Source of the DNA: Anthopleura xanthogrammica
Taxonomy: Eukaryota > Cnidaria > Anthozoa > Actiniaria > Actiniidae
Assembly (NCBI GenBank): GCA_964019055.1
Contig: OZ025220.1
Location: forward strand, 6,843,120 to 6,907,119
Length of the DNA stretch: 64,000 nt
Direction of reading: 5' to 3'
Position 1 is the stretch's first letter. Every line of letters begins with the position of its first letter. Shown piece after piece: positions 56,001 to 64,000 of this stretch. Made by a program: the position numbers and the translations under genes. A model generated the notes under the pieces. It worked only from the letters and a program-made list of their open reading frames with translations. It had not been told where the DNA came from and did no database searches.

Positions 56001-56221
56001 CCCAAGATCCCTTGGGGAATTGAAGGCTCTGCTGGATGGCAAACAAACTTTAAATTGATTCGTATCTTGAAATCGAAAGCATCTTATAAGAAAAAATAAT
56101 TATTTTGGAAAAGGTCTCGGATATGACATTAGTAACCCCGCAAATTTTTTTAAAATAGAGGAAGTCCAATTTTTTTGCCATCCAGTCAATCACGTGTTGC
56201 AAAAGGCCTATTGGCCAATAG

Positions 56222-56398
56222 CCAGCTTCCGAGATATGCTTCGCTTGCCACACACAAAGGTTTCAGTACGAGGCTCCATGCTAAATTAAATTAATTATTT
56301 TCTGCTGCCACGAATCACTGAGCATTTAGCACGGAGCCTTACATTGAAACCTTTGTGCGTGACAAGCGAGGCATATCTTGGATGTTGGCTATTCCCGC
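56222..56398. mobile_element. MITE-like element, family 1
   Basis: CTTCCGAGATATGCTTCGCT at left; GTGACAAGCGAGGCATATCT at right; interior GAGCATTTAGCACGGAGCC. Confidence 0.85.
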
Positions 56399-56449
56399 AT
56401 GCTTTATAGATGCACACTATAGATGCGCGCGCGTTTTCTTAAAGAAATA

Positions 56450-56632
56450 TACCCAATTCGTCTTGGTGTAATATTTACTCGCCATTTCGGACCACGTGTC
56501 ATTCCCTAGAGAATAATATTCTTTGTTTGAGTTGTATCCATATTCATGTGTCTTCTCATGCGCAACCGTTGAACAAAGACATGATACTCTAGGGAGTGAC
56601 ATGTGGTCTGAAATGGGTAAATTTAAAACCAC
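56450..56632. mobile_element. MITE-like element, family 3
   Basis: TTCGGACCACGTGTCATTCC and GGAGTGACATGTGGTCTGAA are inverted. It lies about 50 bp right of the family-1 element. Confidence 0.85.
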
Positions 56633-56789
56633 TCGCCTGCGCCTCGTGCCTTTAAACCTGATAAAACACTCTTCGTAATGGAAGACGCGTTCATATTTGA
56701 CTCTTCGCGAGTCAAAATTATTCTTGATTCGACTCCGTTTACTTAACTACTATACCAGAAACCCTTTCGTAGTTCTCTTTTTTAACCTA

Positions 56790-56965
56790 AACAGCAGAGC
56801 ACTGGTTGCTTAGTGAATAGATCGCTCGTCTCTCATCAATGCGAGCCGGGTTCGGTGATGTATGAGAGTAGAGTTGTTTGTTGGGTTTGTTGGTCAGTAC
56901 TTCGAGGGTTTTTCTCCGGGTACTCCTATTTTCCTCCCTTCGCAAAAATCAAGTAATGATCAGAA
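56790..56965 (+). mobile_element. tRNA-derived SINE, family 3
   Basis: The tRNA-like head TGGTTGCTTAGTGAATAGAT and GCCGGGTTCGGTGATG is followed by TTTTTCTCCGGGTACTCC and TTTTCCTCCCTTCGC, the same central domain as at 38,150-38,295. Confidence 0.65.
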
Positions 56966-57164
56966 CGTAAAATTTAACGATATAACTAGGGCAGTATTAT
57001 AAAAAATATATTGCAGACAGCGGTTTGGAATGCAGGCTCATGTGGCCAAACTTTATTGATTATACATCAGGTTTTGTTCTGTAGTAACAACGTAACTTCA
57101 TCATGCACAAATTGGTTTGGTATACTTTCAGACGTTTGGTATATTTTCAGACGCATGTACCAGC

Positions 57165-57275
57165 TTTGTCAATGAACAAAACGAAAGAATTTTAATCTCC
57201 AGAGAATTGGAACCTATTGTTTTGCCCTCCAAATTGAGTTGCATTCAGACGTGCTGCAAGGGGACTATACATAAT
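57165..57275. mobile_element. Partial MITE, family 2
   Basis: GGAACCTATTGTTTTGCCCT and GCATTCAGACGTGCTGCAAG match the right half of 45,440-45,582; the left end is missing. Confidence 0.7.
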
Positions 57276-57554
57276 GTGAATGAACAATACGTGTGAATTA
57301 AGCTAGAACGTTTATACATTCAAAATTCTGCCAATGTTTTGTTCTGATTCCATCTGTTTTGTTGATATAATAACGTGCCATCTGCAATAATTATTGGAAA
57401 TAACTTTCGTATATTTACCAATGAGTCTTCGTGTAATTTGGATCTGTAATAAAACAAAATAAATTCCGACTTGATTATTTTAAAGATGTCATATAAAAAT
57501 TATACTTGATTGTGTATGTTGAACAACTTAGAAGAGAAAGTTGTTTTTCGAACA

Positions 57555-57910
57555 TTAAAGGGGCACTTGGATGAAAATGCCCCATATTTTGAAAGTCCGA
57601 ATAGTTCAAGTATTTAAGAATAATATGACTCAATCATGATTATGAAAACCAGATTGGCAAAAATGTTAGCCTGGGAGCCACTCACAGTTGAGAAATTTTG
57701 GTTTAAAAACTAAAAGAACAATAGGGTTGAGTAAATGACGTCATTTACTCACAATTTAGATGCTGAAAAAAAGATATAATTTTTATCCGCAAATTTTGAC
57801 TGTGAAGAAAATATGTTGCTTGGCTACTATTGGGGCCATATAGATAAGTTTAACCAAGTTTCAAGTCATTTCCAATTTTCATCGATTTTCATCCAAGTGC
57901 CCCTTTAAAC
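57555..57910. mobile_element. TIR element with GGGGCACTTGGATGAAAA ends
   Basis: AAAGGGGCACTTGGATGAAA at left is inverted as TTTCATCCAAGTGCCCCTTT at right. The interior is non-coding. Confidence 0.9.
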
Positions 57911-57999
57911 GCTTTACCTGTTTTAACTGCGACGAAATGTCAAGTTATATTGCTAACATACTCACTGTATCCAATTTGACAAAGATTAGCGGTGGAAGA

Positions 58000-58112
58000 A
58001 TACCGGACATCCTAGACTCTTCCACAGTCTCTCGCTTGGCCGCTGTACTCTCCGTTATCCGCTATGGCCATAAAGAAGAGTGCAGCGGCCGAGCGAGGGA
58101 CTTTGGAAGAGT
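58000..58112. mobile_element. Foldback element
   Basis: CTAGACTCTTCCACAGTCTC and GGGACTTTGGAAGAGTCTAC are inverted. CGCTTGGCCGCTGTACTCT is opposite AGAGTGCAGCGGCCGAGCG. Confidence 0.8.
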
Positions 58113-58199
58113 CTACGGACAACCCGGAAAAAAAAATCCTCAATTCAAGGAAGCTACCTAACAAACTCTATTCACAAGAGATGCCGAGTCTGGTTATAG

Positions 58200-58455
58200 A
58201 CCATTTCATGATTGTCGTCGCTCAATCTCAGCCTCGATAGTGTATAATATATCCTTTAGAATTTGACTACAGCTCACGGTAATTTAAGGAACGTACACAT
58301 TATCAAACAATAGACCATTTTCGATATGCACGAGCGCTTTCAAAAATATCTATTGAAACACTTAAAACTTCCACGGGCTTTAGTCAAATTCTAAAGAATA
58401 AATTACACGCTATCGAGGCTGAGGTTGAGCGACGACAACCATGAAATGGTCTATT
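58200..58455. mobile_element. Foldback element, family 11
   Basis: TAGACCATTTCATGATTGTC at left and GACAACCATGAAATGGTCTA at right. CTCAGCCTCGATAGTGTATA is inverted as ACACGCTATCGAGGCTGAG. A piece of the 3,085-type foldback lies inside (near 58,313). Confidence 0.85.
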
Positions 58456-58588
58456 CGAACCTGAGACACCAGAGCTGAGAGGCGAGCGCACTATCGCTCC
58501 GCCACCCAATGTAAGTATATGTGTTTTACTCTACGGTGTTCAACGTATTATTATAATTTTCTTTTTTGTAAACCACGTTATTATTAAT

Positions 58589-59831
58589 TTACCATTTGTT
58601 GCAGTCGACGGATGCAATCTCTTCAAGTGTCAACATCGAAAACTGTTCTTGTATCTCTGAGTCAGTTATGTTTGGCTTGTACTTCCTCGCCATACAGATG
58701 AAACCCTTCATTTTTTCGAGGCAGGATCCACATTTGGGAATAACAAGTTTTATCTGAAATAGAAAGGAGAATTGACGTCATCATGTTACCTAGTAACGTG
58801 ACAAAGTTGACGTCATTACAAGATTACTTTTGTTGTGTACATCAACGTGGCCTCATTTCATTTAAATGTGAAGTTATCATCGCCATGTTGGTGTACGCGA
58901 ACAAACGATATCTCGTTCGCTTCTCTTGTTATATACAACAACATGGCCGCCATGTGTTTTGTCATTCAAATCATTTTTTTTCACATGACGTCATCACCGC
59001 CATGTTGGCTGACGTGAACAAAAAGATTTCTCGTTCCCTTTTCTTGTTATGTACATCAACATGGCCGACATGTCTTTGTAATTTGTATCATTCAGCTAGT
59101 TCACATTCAAATTTTCACATTTTGAGATTTTTACCCTCTCCACAGGCCAAGAGATTTTTTTTGCGATTTGCTCGGCATTATTTCCAATGTTTTCACAACG
59201 AATGTTGCAAATTTGATTAATTTTGATGCCATCATTAAGCGGGCAGTCTTTATTGAAGCCTCCTCTTTCAGCTGCCTTATCGATGACCTGCTGGATGATG
59301 CTTGGAGTCAAGGGTTTTGCACTTAGCTTTTCTCGGCAGTTGGTGTTGTCCAAGTCATACATAGTCTTGCTGTCATCGATGATATCTTCTAAAGTCGAAC
59401 CTTCCTTACACTGTCTTATCGCTAAGCTGCAAAATGTACAATAAACCTTTTTTTCGCAGTCCGTATACAACACCGTTGTGTTCATTGATTATAGACTCAT
59501 TTACTCAGAGTTAGCCTCATTTCAGCGTCAAGATATTCACAAATACCAACAGTAAAGTAAAGAATGCACAAATTCAGCAATACAAACACTTCCAAATTCC
59601 ACGGCTCTTTACTGGAAAATTTGAATATTCTAAGCAAAACTGTGGCCAACTCTGAGCAGCAGAGACTTCAAACTTATTTCAATACGTTGGTCACCTGGAA
59701 AGCTACAATAATAGGAAAAATAATGGCTACGCATACTAAACTCAGCCAACTGAATTGCTCTTACACAAGAACCATTATCATTCCTTTGATATTTCTGTGA
59801 CTCTAGCATAAGGTCGTGGTTCGAGTCCCGG

Positions 59832-59887
<56 letters not shown>

Positions 59888-59895
59888 CACATCTA

Positions 59896-59940
<45 letters not shown>

Positions 59941-60208
59941 TTAGGCCCTGTCTCCTAACCCTTCCTTAACCTGTAATTGGGGGACATAAAAGAACCTGTT
60001 GAATTATTCGAGTAAGAGAAGGGGATTGTCTCCCGGTTCAACAGCCTATCCCAATTTGGAGGCATAACACTAATTACTAACAATTCACTCATGATTGTAA
60101 GCTGCACGGCTGCTAATAGCGCCTTAATATGCAGCCCGTAAAGTCCTCCACTGTTTAAAAATTGTAAAGCGCATTGAGACGATGTGAAATGCGCTATATA
60201 AGAACTCC

Positions 60209-60242
<34 letters not shown>

Positions 60243-61148
60243 AACAGTACGTTTGTCACATTATACCCACATTTACGACCTTGCTCGCTATTAGAGTCTC
60301 CAGTAGCTCAGAGGTAGAGCATTTGACTAGTATACGTAGTAGACAGAGGTTCTTGGGTTCGATGCCGATCTGGGACTCGGTGTTCTTTCTGAGTCATTTC
60401 AGTACTACAGCATTCTTCTTACAGTACAGCTATTTCAAACAAAAGGTGGGTGAAGGATTTGTTGCATATTGCTTGTTGCATGCTGCATGTTGCATGTTGC
60501 ATACCAAGCTTGAAATCTGTTATATTCATATGTAAATAATTTCAGCACAGAAGAAATTATGCTGGAAAAACCTGCAGATAAAGCTTGGGAAAACTAAACA
60601 TTGTTATGACCGTTCGTTGCTTGAATTCACATCCCCCGTACTTCATTTCAGGCTTGGTATGCAACATGCAACAAGCAACAAAACCTACACCAACCTTTTT
60701 TTGAAAAAGCTGTATATTTCTTAAAGATTAGCAAAAAAAATTCTTACCTCAAGAATGCTATTTTATCAGCGAGACAGCGATAGACGAAAGGAAAACCACC
60801 CAGAGAAGTAGATAATTGACTAATCATACGAGCAATTTCTCCAAAGTTATTTGTAGTTTTGATACCCCGGATGTAAGAATCGACGCCGTTGATCATATCT
60901 TGCATACCATTTCCGATACCTTGGATCTCCGCCATATTCTTTCTGACCGCTTCGAGATCATGCAGGAACATATCACTTGATATACTTTCTTTGAGTTGAT
61001 CACGTGCCTATTCGACATTAAATTGTAACAATATTTCGTCACAGTGTATTGATGACGTATAGAACTTTACTGAAATAGCTAACGTGGTTTCCACTATTCT
61101 GTGTATTATTTACGACGTTAATTCTTCTTATCTCTTACTGTTAGAATA

Positions 61149-61182
<34 letters not shown>

Positions 61183-64000
61183 GAAGTGTGTAACTTTTGT
61201 CTAGATGTATGTATTTTGCTTGTATGAAATTGTAAACCTGTAAAACATCGCAATAAAAAATGTAAAAAAAAAAAAGTCTACTCAAAATATTGCCTAGATG
61301 TATGTATTTTGCTTGTATAAAATTGTAAACTTGTAAAACATCGCAATAAAAAATGTAAACAAAAAACAAAAAACGTGGTGTTACAGTTCCAGTTCATTTG
61401 CTGTTGATGGCCTTTGGAGAAAGGCCGAAATATACTTAACTTAAAAAATGACAAATCTTGTGGTAATTTTGTTTATTAACGTGGTGCATTCTAGTCTAGC
61501 TGGGGTACAAACAGCTTCTGATATAATGTGTGCTGAACCGAAATATATTTGTACCCAATCTTGTCCACCATGCTTTGTGTTTTCTAACTCAGAAAAGATT
61601 TGCTATCAATGTATCAATGGTGTCTTTTCACTATCACTACGAAAATAAGTCGTGAATTTTGTTTCATATACAAAATTAAAGTGTATTTCCTATAATATTA
61701 CAATAGCCCTTTTTCGAAACCGCTGTCTCCCTTGACTACAGATTCATTTACGCAGGGTTAGCCTCGATTTTGTGTAGGATATTCGTGTGTTCAGTGTGAG
61801 GTTCGTTGAATTTCAAAGTGTTTGTATTGTTGAAGTATTGCATTCTTTACCGTTGGTGTTTGGGAATGTTTTGACAATAAACTGAGGAGGTGGAGATGGA
61901 GGTGAAGGTCGAGATTAGGAACCAGTTGACTAAGAGCTTCCCCTCCTGAAATCCGTTTGAAAAGGAGCCCCCCCCCCCCCCACATTTACCTGGAACATGA
62001 TGTCCCTTGCTCCAACAGAATCATTGTAGATACCCTCTATTGTTTCCTTGGCTTTTCTCATCTCAATTACTGCCCCCTTTGACTCCTCGTACGCAGTCTT
62101 GCATTTCTTAAACTTCTCTATTGCTGCATAGAATGTTAAGGCTGAAAAAAGGAAAAGAAAGAATGGAAAAAAATTGAATGAACGTTACATGGAAGAATGG
62201 AGAGTGAGAAGGAGAAGGAGAGGAAGGGAAAGAAAGAGGAAAAAAGGAGACAGGAATGGATGGACGAATGGATGGGTTGGTGGATTGGTGGATTGGTGGA
62301 TTGGGAGGATGGAGTGAGGGATGGAGGGCCGTAAGTTAGAAAACTGTAAATGGTTGTTATGTATCCCTCCATGGATGGATGGATGGATGGATGGATGGAT
62401 GGATGGATGGATGGATGGATGGATGGATGGATGGATGGATGGATGGATGGATGGATGGATGGATGGATGGATGGATGGAGGGAGAGAGGGAGGAAGAGAT
62501 GAATAGTTTACTAGGATTACCTGCGTCAACATAACCGTACACTAAACCAAACGTATCTGAAAACTTTTCCACCTTTTCCACTGCTCCTCGGAATTTATTG
62601 TTCATATTTGTTCGTATAATAGTAACTTTGCTCTTGACAAAGCTTTTCTCCTTATTGAGCCAGCTTTTGAAACCCTTCGATTCATCTGTTGCTCCAGTTG
62701 GAAGTTTTATCATTGCATTGCGATTTAAACCTCGCTTGAGCTAAAATAATAGACATATAATACTTATGTAGATTGGATTAAGCTATAAAATAGAATGTTG
62801 CTACTCCTGTAAGAGAAGAATATGGTCAAGAAGAATGATAAGTACAAATAGAAGAAGAAGAAAAAGAAGAAGAAGAAAAAGAAGAAGAAGAAGAAGAAGA
62901 AGAAGGAAAAGGACAAGGACAAGGACAAGGACAAGGACAAGGACAAGGACAAGGACATTGAGAAAGATTAGAAGTGAAAGATGATGATAATGATAAAGAA
63001 GGAGAAAACAAATAAACATGAAATGTTATAATTACATGTTGTAAAAGCCAAACATGATTTTTTTTGTGTTCCTTACTTTAAAGGATTTACGCCTGGCTAA
63101 GTTCCTCTTGCCCATCCACGAAAACCTTGGTAGTGTTGGCATTGCTATTCCGATACTAGAAACAGTGATGGTTGTTATTGCATCAATTTTCTCAAAGAAA
63201 TCGTCCACGATGTCGGCGTATTCGACTTCTTCTTCGGCTTCAGTTTTCTCAATTATCATTTCCTGAAAAATCAATAAAATTGAATCAGTAAAAGCAAAAA
63301 TAATAAGAATCAAAAAATTTACTTGGTTTAAATCAGCTGATAAAAGTCTTCGAGTCTTATTATCTGCTCCAAATGGTGGCCAAACACTGACCACCGTGTG
63401 CTGTCAGCCAGAAGGAATTCTCATGGCTCCGACACACGGTGCAACATTGCGTGCAACATTGCGCTGCTTGCAACTTCACACTAAAATATAAAAATTTGAA
63501 CGTCTGTCTAATCATTTTTATGTTATTTGAATTAACCTCTTAAATTAAACGAAAAAATCCAGATTTTCTCTGGTTTGGCTGCTGAAATAGTACTGTAATC
63601 ATAATGTTGCACGGAATGTTGCATGGAGTGTTGCAAGGAAAGTTGCAAATAATGTTGCAAGGAATGTTTCATGGAGTCTTGCAAGGAATGTTGCAAGGAA
63701 TGTTGCAAGGAATGTTGCAAGGAATGTTGCATGGAGTGTTGCAAGGAAAGTTGAAAGGAATGTTGCATGGAGTGTTGCAAGGAATGTTGCAAGGAATTTT
63801 GCAAGGAATGTTGCAAGGAATTTTGCGAGGAATGTTGCAAGGAATGTTGCAAAGAATGTTGCAAGGAATGTTGCATGGAGTGTTGCAAGGAAAGTTGCAT
63901 GGAGTGTTGCAAGGAATGTTGCAAAGAATGTTGCAAGGAATGTTGCATGGAGTTTTGCAAAGAATGTTGCAAAGAATGTTGCAAGGAATGTTGCAAGGAA
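58589..64000 (-). CDS. Gene D: C-terminal two-thirds of a fourth family member (5' exons beyond window)
   Basis: Six exons on the - strand: 63262-63077, 62740-62521, 62141-61990, 61007-60748, 59426-59135, 58753-58589. They join in frame to 424 residues and TAA. Their lengths 186, 220, 152 and 260 equal the corresponding exons of B or C. The first has the hydrophobic segment with prolines ([15 protein letters not shown]), more diverged than in A and C. The next is basic ([14 protein letters not shown]), then come a coiled coil with one Cys, a helical exon ending [10 protein letters not shown], and the modules CREKL..DCPLN..ICNIRC and KCGSC..FICMAR. Exons 1-3 (signal peptide, CC segment, sequon exon) should lie right of 64,000, past the 12-bp array. 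Function unknown. Confidence 0.85.
59455..59668. mobile_element. Family 8 repeat copy
   Basis: ACACCGTTGTGTTCATTGAT, ATAGACTCATTTACTCAGAG and AGTAAAGAATGCACAAATTC. It starts next to the acceptor of exon 8 of gene D. Confidence 0.65.
59805..60242 (+). mobile_element. tRNA-derived SINE, family 1, sense
   Basis: It starts within the head at the B box (GTCGTGGTTCGAGTCCCGGC), has the same body as 200-572, and ends AAGCGCATTGAGACGATGTG, ATGCGCTATATAAGAAC and an ATT repeat tail. It lies in intron 7 of gene D. Confidence 0.8.
60240..60440 (+). mobile_element. tRNA-derived SINE, family 4
   Basis: The tRNA-like head TAGCTCAGAGGTAGAGCATT and GGGTTCGATGCC is preceded by GTTTGTCACATTATACCCAC, the same leader as the inverted pair at 52,305-52,648. 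It sits directly behind the family-1 SINE. Confidence 0.75.
60434..60708. mobile_element. Foldback with GTTGCAT repeats
   Basis: TGCATGTTGCATACCAAGCT at left and GCTTGGTATGCAACATGCAA at right are inverted. AAAGGTGGGTGAAGGATTTG is opposite CAAAACCTACACCAACCTTT. The right end is about 40 bp before the donor of exon 7 of gene D. Confidence 0.8.
61205..61372 (+). repeat. Duplicated 3'-tail-like segment with AATAAA
   Basis: Two about 70-bp copies of CTAGATGTATGTATTTTGCT ... AAAACATCGCAATAAAAAAT, each followed by an A-rich run, in intron 6 of gene D. The form is that of two retrotransposed transcript ends or a tandemly duplicated LINE tail. Confidence 0.6.
61448..61648 (+). CDS. Small cysteine-rich ORF with signal-peptide-like start (uncertain)
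   Basis: A 66-codon frame begins [19 protein letters not shown], which has a hydrophobic core and small residues at a plausible cleavage site, then six cysteines ([17 protein letters not shown]). It lies on the opposite strand inside intron 6 of gene D, preceded by a GGCCTTTGGAGAAAGGCCG phrase. It could be a single-exon secreted peptide or chance. No paralogue is seen in the window. Confidence 0.25.
   Translation: MTNLVVILFINVVHSSLAGVQTASDIMCAEPKYICTQSCPPCFVFSNSEKICYQCINGVFSLSLRK
61705..61885. mobile_element. Family 8 repeat copy (partial)
   Basis: CCTTTTTCGAAACCGCTGTC, CTTGACTACAGATTCATTTA, CGCAGGGTTAGCCTCGATTT. The right end is truncated. Confidence 0.6.
62250..62488. repeat. GGAT tetranucleotide array in gene D intron 5
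   Basis: A decayed GGATTGGT patch at 62,250-62,310 and a pure GGAT run at about 62,371-62,480. Its right end lies about 40 bp from the exon at 62,521. On the transcribed strand of gene D it reads ATCC. Confidence 0.95.
62855..62960. repeat. Purine-rich composite simple repeat
   Basis: GAAGAAGAAGAAGAAG passes into nine AAGGAC units, all purine except the C, in intron 4 of gene D. Confidence 0.95.
63320..63420. mobile_element. Partial foldback, family 7
   Basis: CTGCTCCAAATGGTGGCCAA and ACTGACCACCGTGTGCTGTC match 38,580-38,760; the copy is cut at about 63,418. Confidence 0.75.
63605..64000. repeat. 12-bp minisatellite running off the right edge
   Basis: TGTTGCAAGGAA units with TGTTGCATGGAG and TTTTGCAAGGAA variants, about 33 copies in the window and no end reached. 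It lies in the presumed intron 3 of gene D. Confidence 0.95.

Larger units (their letters stand above)
54720..58588. other. Intergenic stretch between convergent genes C and D
   Basis: It contains foldbacks at 54,755, 55,600, 56,222, 56,450, 57,555, 58,000 and 58,200, a SINE at 56,790, a partial family-2 MITE at 57,165 and one possible alternative last exon of gene C. No independent gene was supported. Confidence 0.55.

Noticed and set aside
58783..59220. 145-codon + strand ORF in the intron and exon 8 region of gene D
   Set aside because: It overlaps exon 8 antisense, and its upstream half repeats an ACATGGCCGCCATGT-type phrase, suggesting repeat DNA.
60295..60365. Possible tRNA gene
   Set aside because: A-box and B-box phrases are present, but the fold is not complete and the same leader and head occur in other copies with SINE bodies. 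The heads at 500-572, 6,600-6,665 and 33,000-33,065 are rejected for the same reason.
63532..63996. Open frame of LQHS repeats
   Set aside because: Translation of the 12-bp minisatellite; no start context or splice link to gene D.

Overview
The window is eukaryotic, AT-rich DNA with spliced genes and a heavy load of short repeats: tRNA-derived SINEs, foldback/MITE-like elements, tetranucleotide arrays and minisatellites. The domain combination of the first gene and the repeat types fit an anthozoan cnidarian, probably a stony coral or relative. That assignment is an inference from general character, not from a recognised marker. No rRNA, functional tRNA, CRISPR or prokaryotic feature is present.

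Layout. (1) About 1-15,779, + strand: the 3' part of a receptor gene. I could chain 17 exons in phase, encoding 1,044 residues: end of an SRCR domain, cysteine-containing LRR N-cap, about ten single-exon leucine-rich repeats, two cysteine-rich ephrin-receptor/GCC-like modules, a large exon with about nine membrane helices, and a small cytoplasmic-tail exon at 15,550-15,779 that an ORF search would miss. (2) 15,780-19,469: repeats, no gene seen. (3) 19,470 to beyond 64,000: four paralogues, here called A (-, 19,470-26,637), B (+, 29,022-39,943), C (+, 44,720-54,719) and D (-, 58,589 to beyond the right edge).

By hand-splicing, A, B and C give uninterrupted phase-consistent coding sequences of 614, 647 and 613 residues. 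D gives 424 C-terminal residues. Each complete member has a signal peptide, a hydrophobic segment followed by a CC motif, a helical exon ending in an N-glycosylation sequon, an exon with a proline-punctuated hydrophobic stretch, a basic amphipathic exon, coiled-coil-like exons, and two C-terminal cysteine-pair modules. Matching exons have the same length across members: 155, 186, 211-220 and 152 bp. I do not recognise the family. It is the best candidate here for an undescribed system: a local cluster of secreted helical proteins next to an SRCR/LRR multi-pass receptor. A and B are divergent and share about 2.4 kb between their first coding exons; C and D are convergent.

Structure not explained by genes includes a 2.2-kb CAGTAG/CAGTGG array filling intron 4 of C, a 57-bp minisatellite with a 570-bp higher-order period in intron 2 of C and dispersed copies elsewhere, ATCC arrays in introns of A, B and D, a 101-bp tandem duplication across a splice acceptor of A, a pseudo-exon of the A family inside an intron of the receptor gene, and several nested or inverted mobile-element arrangements.
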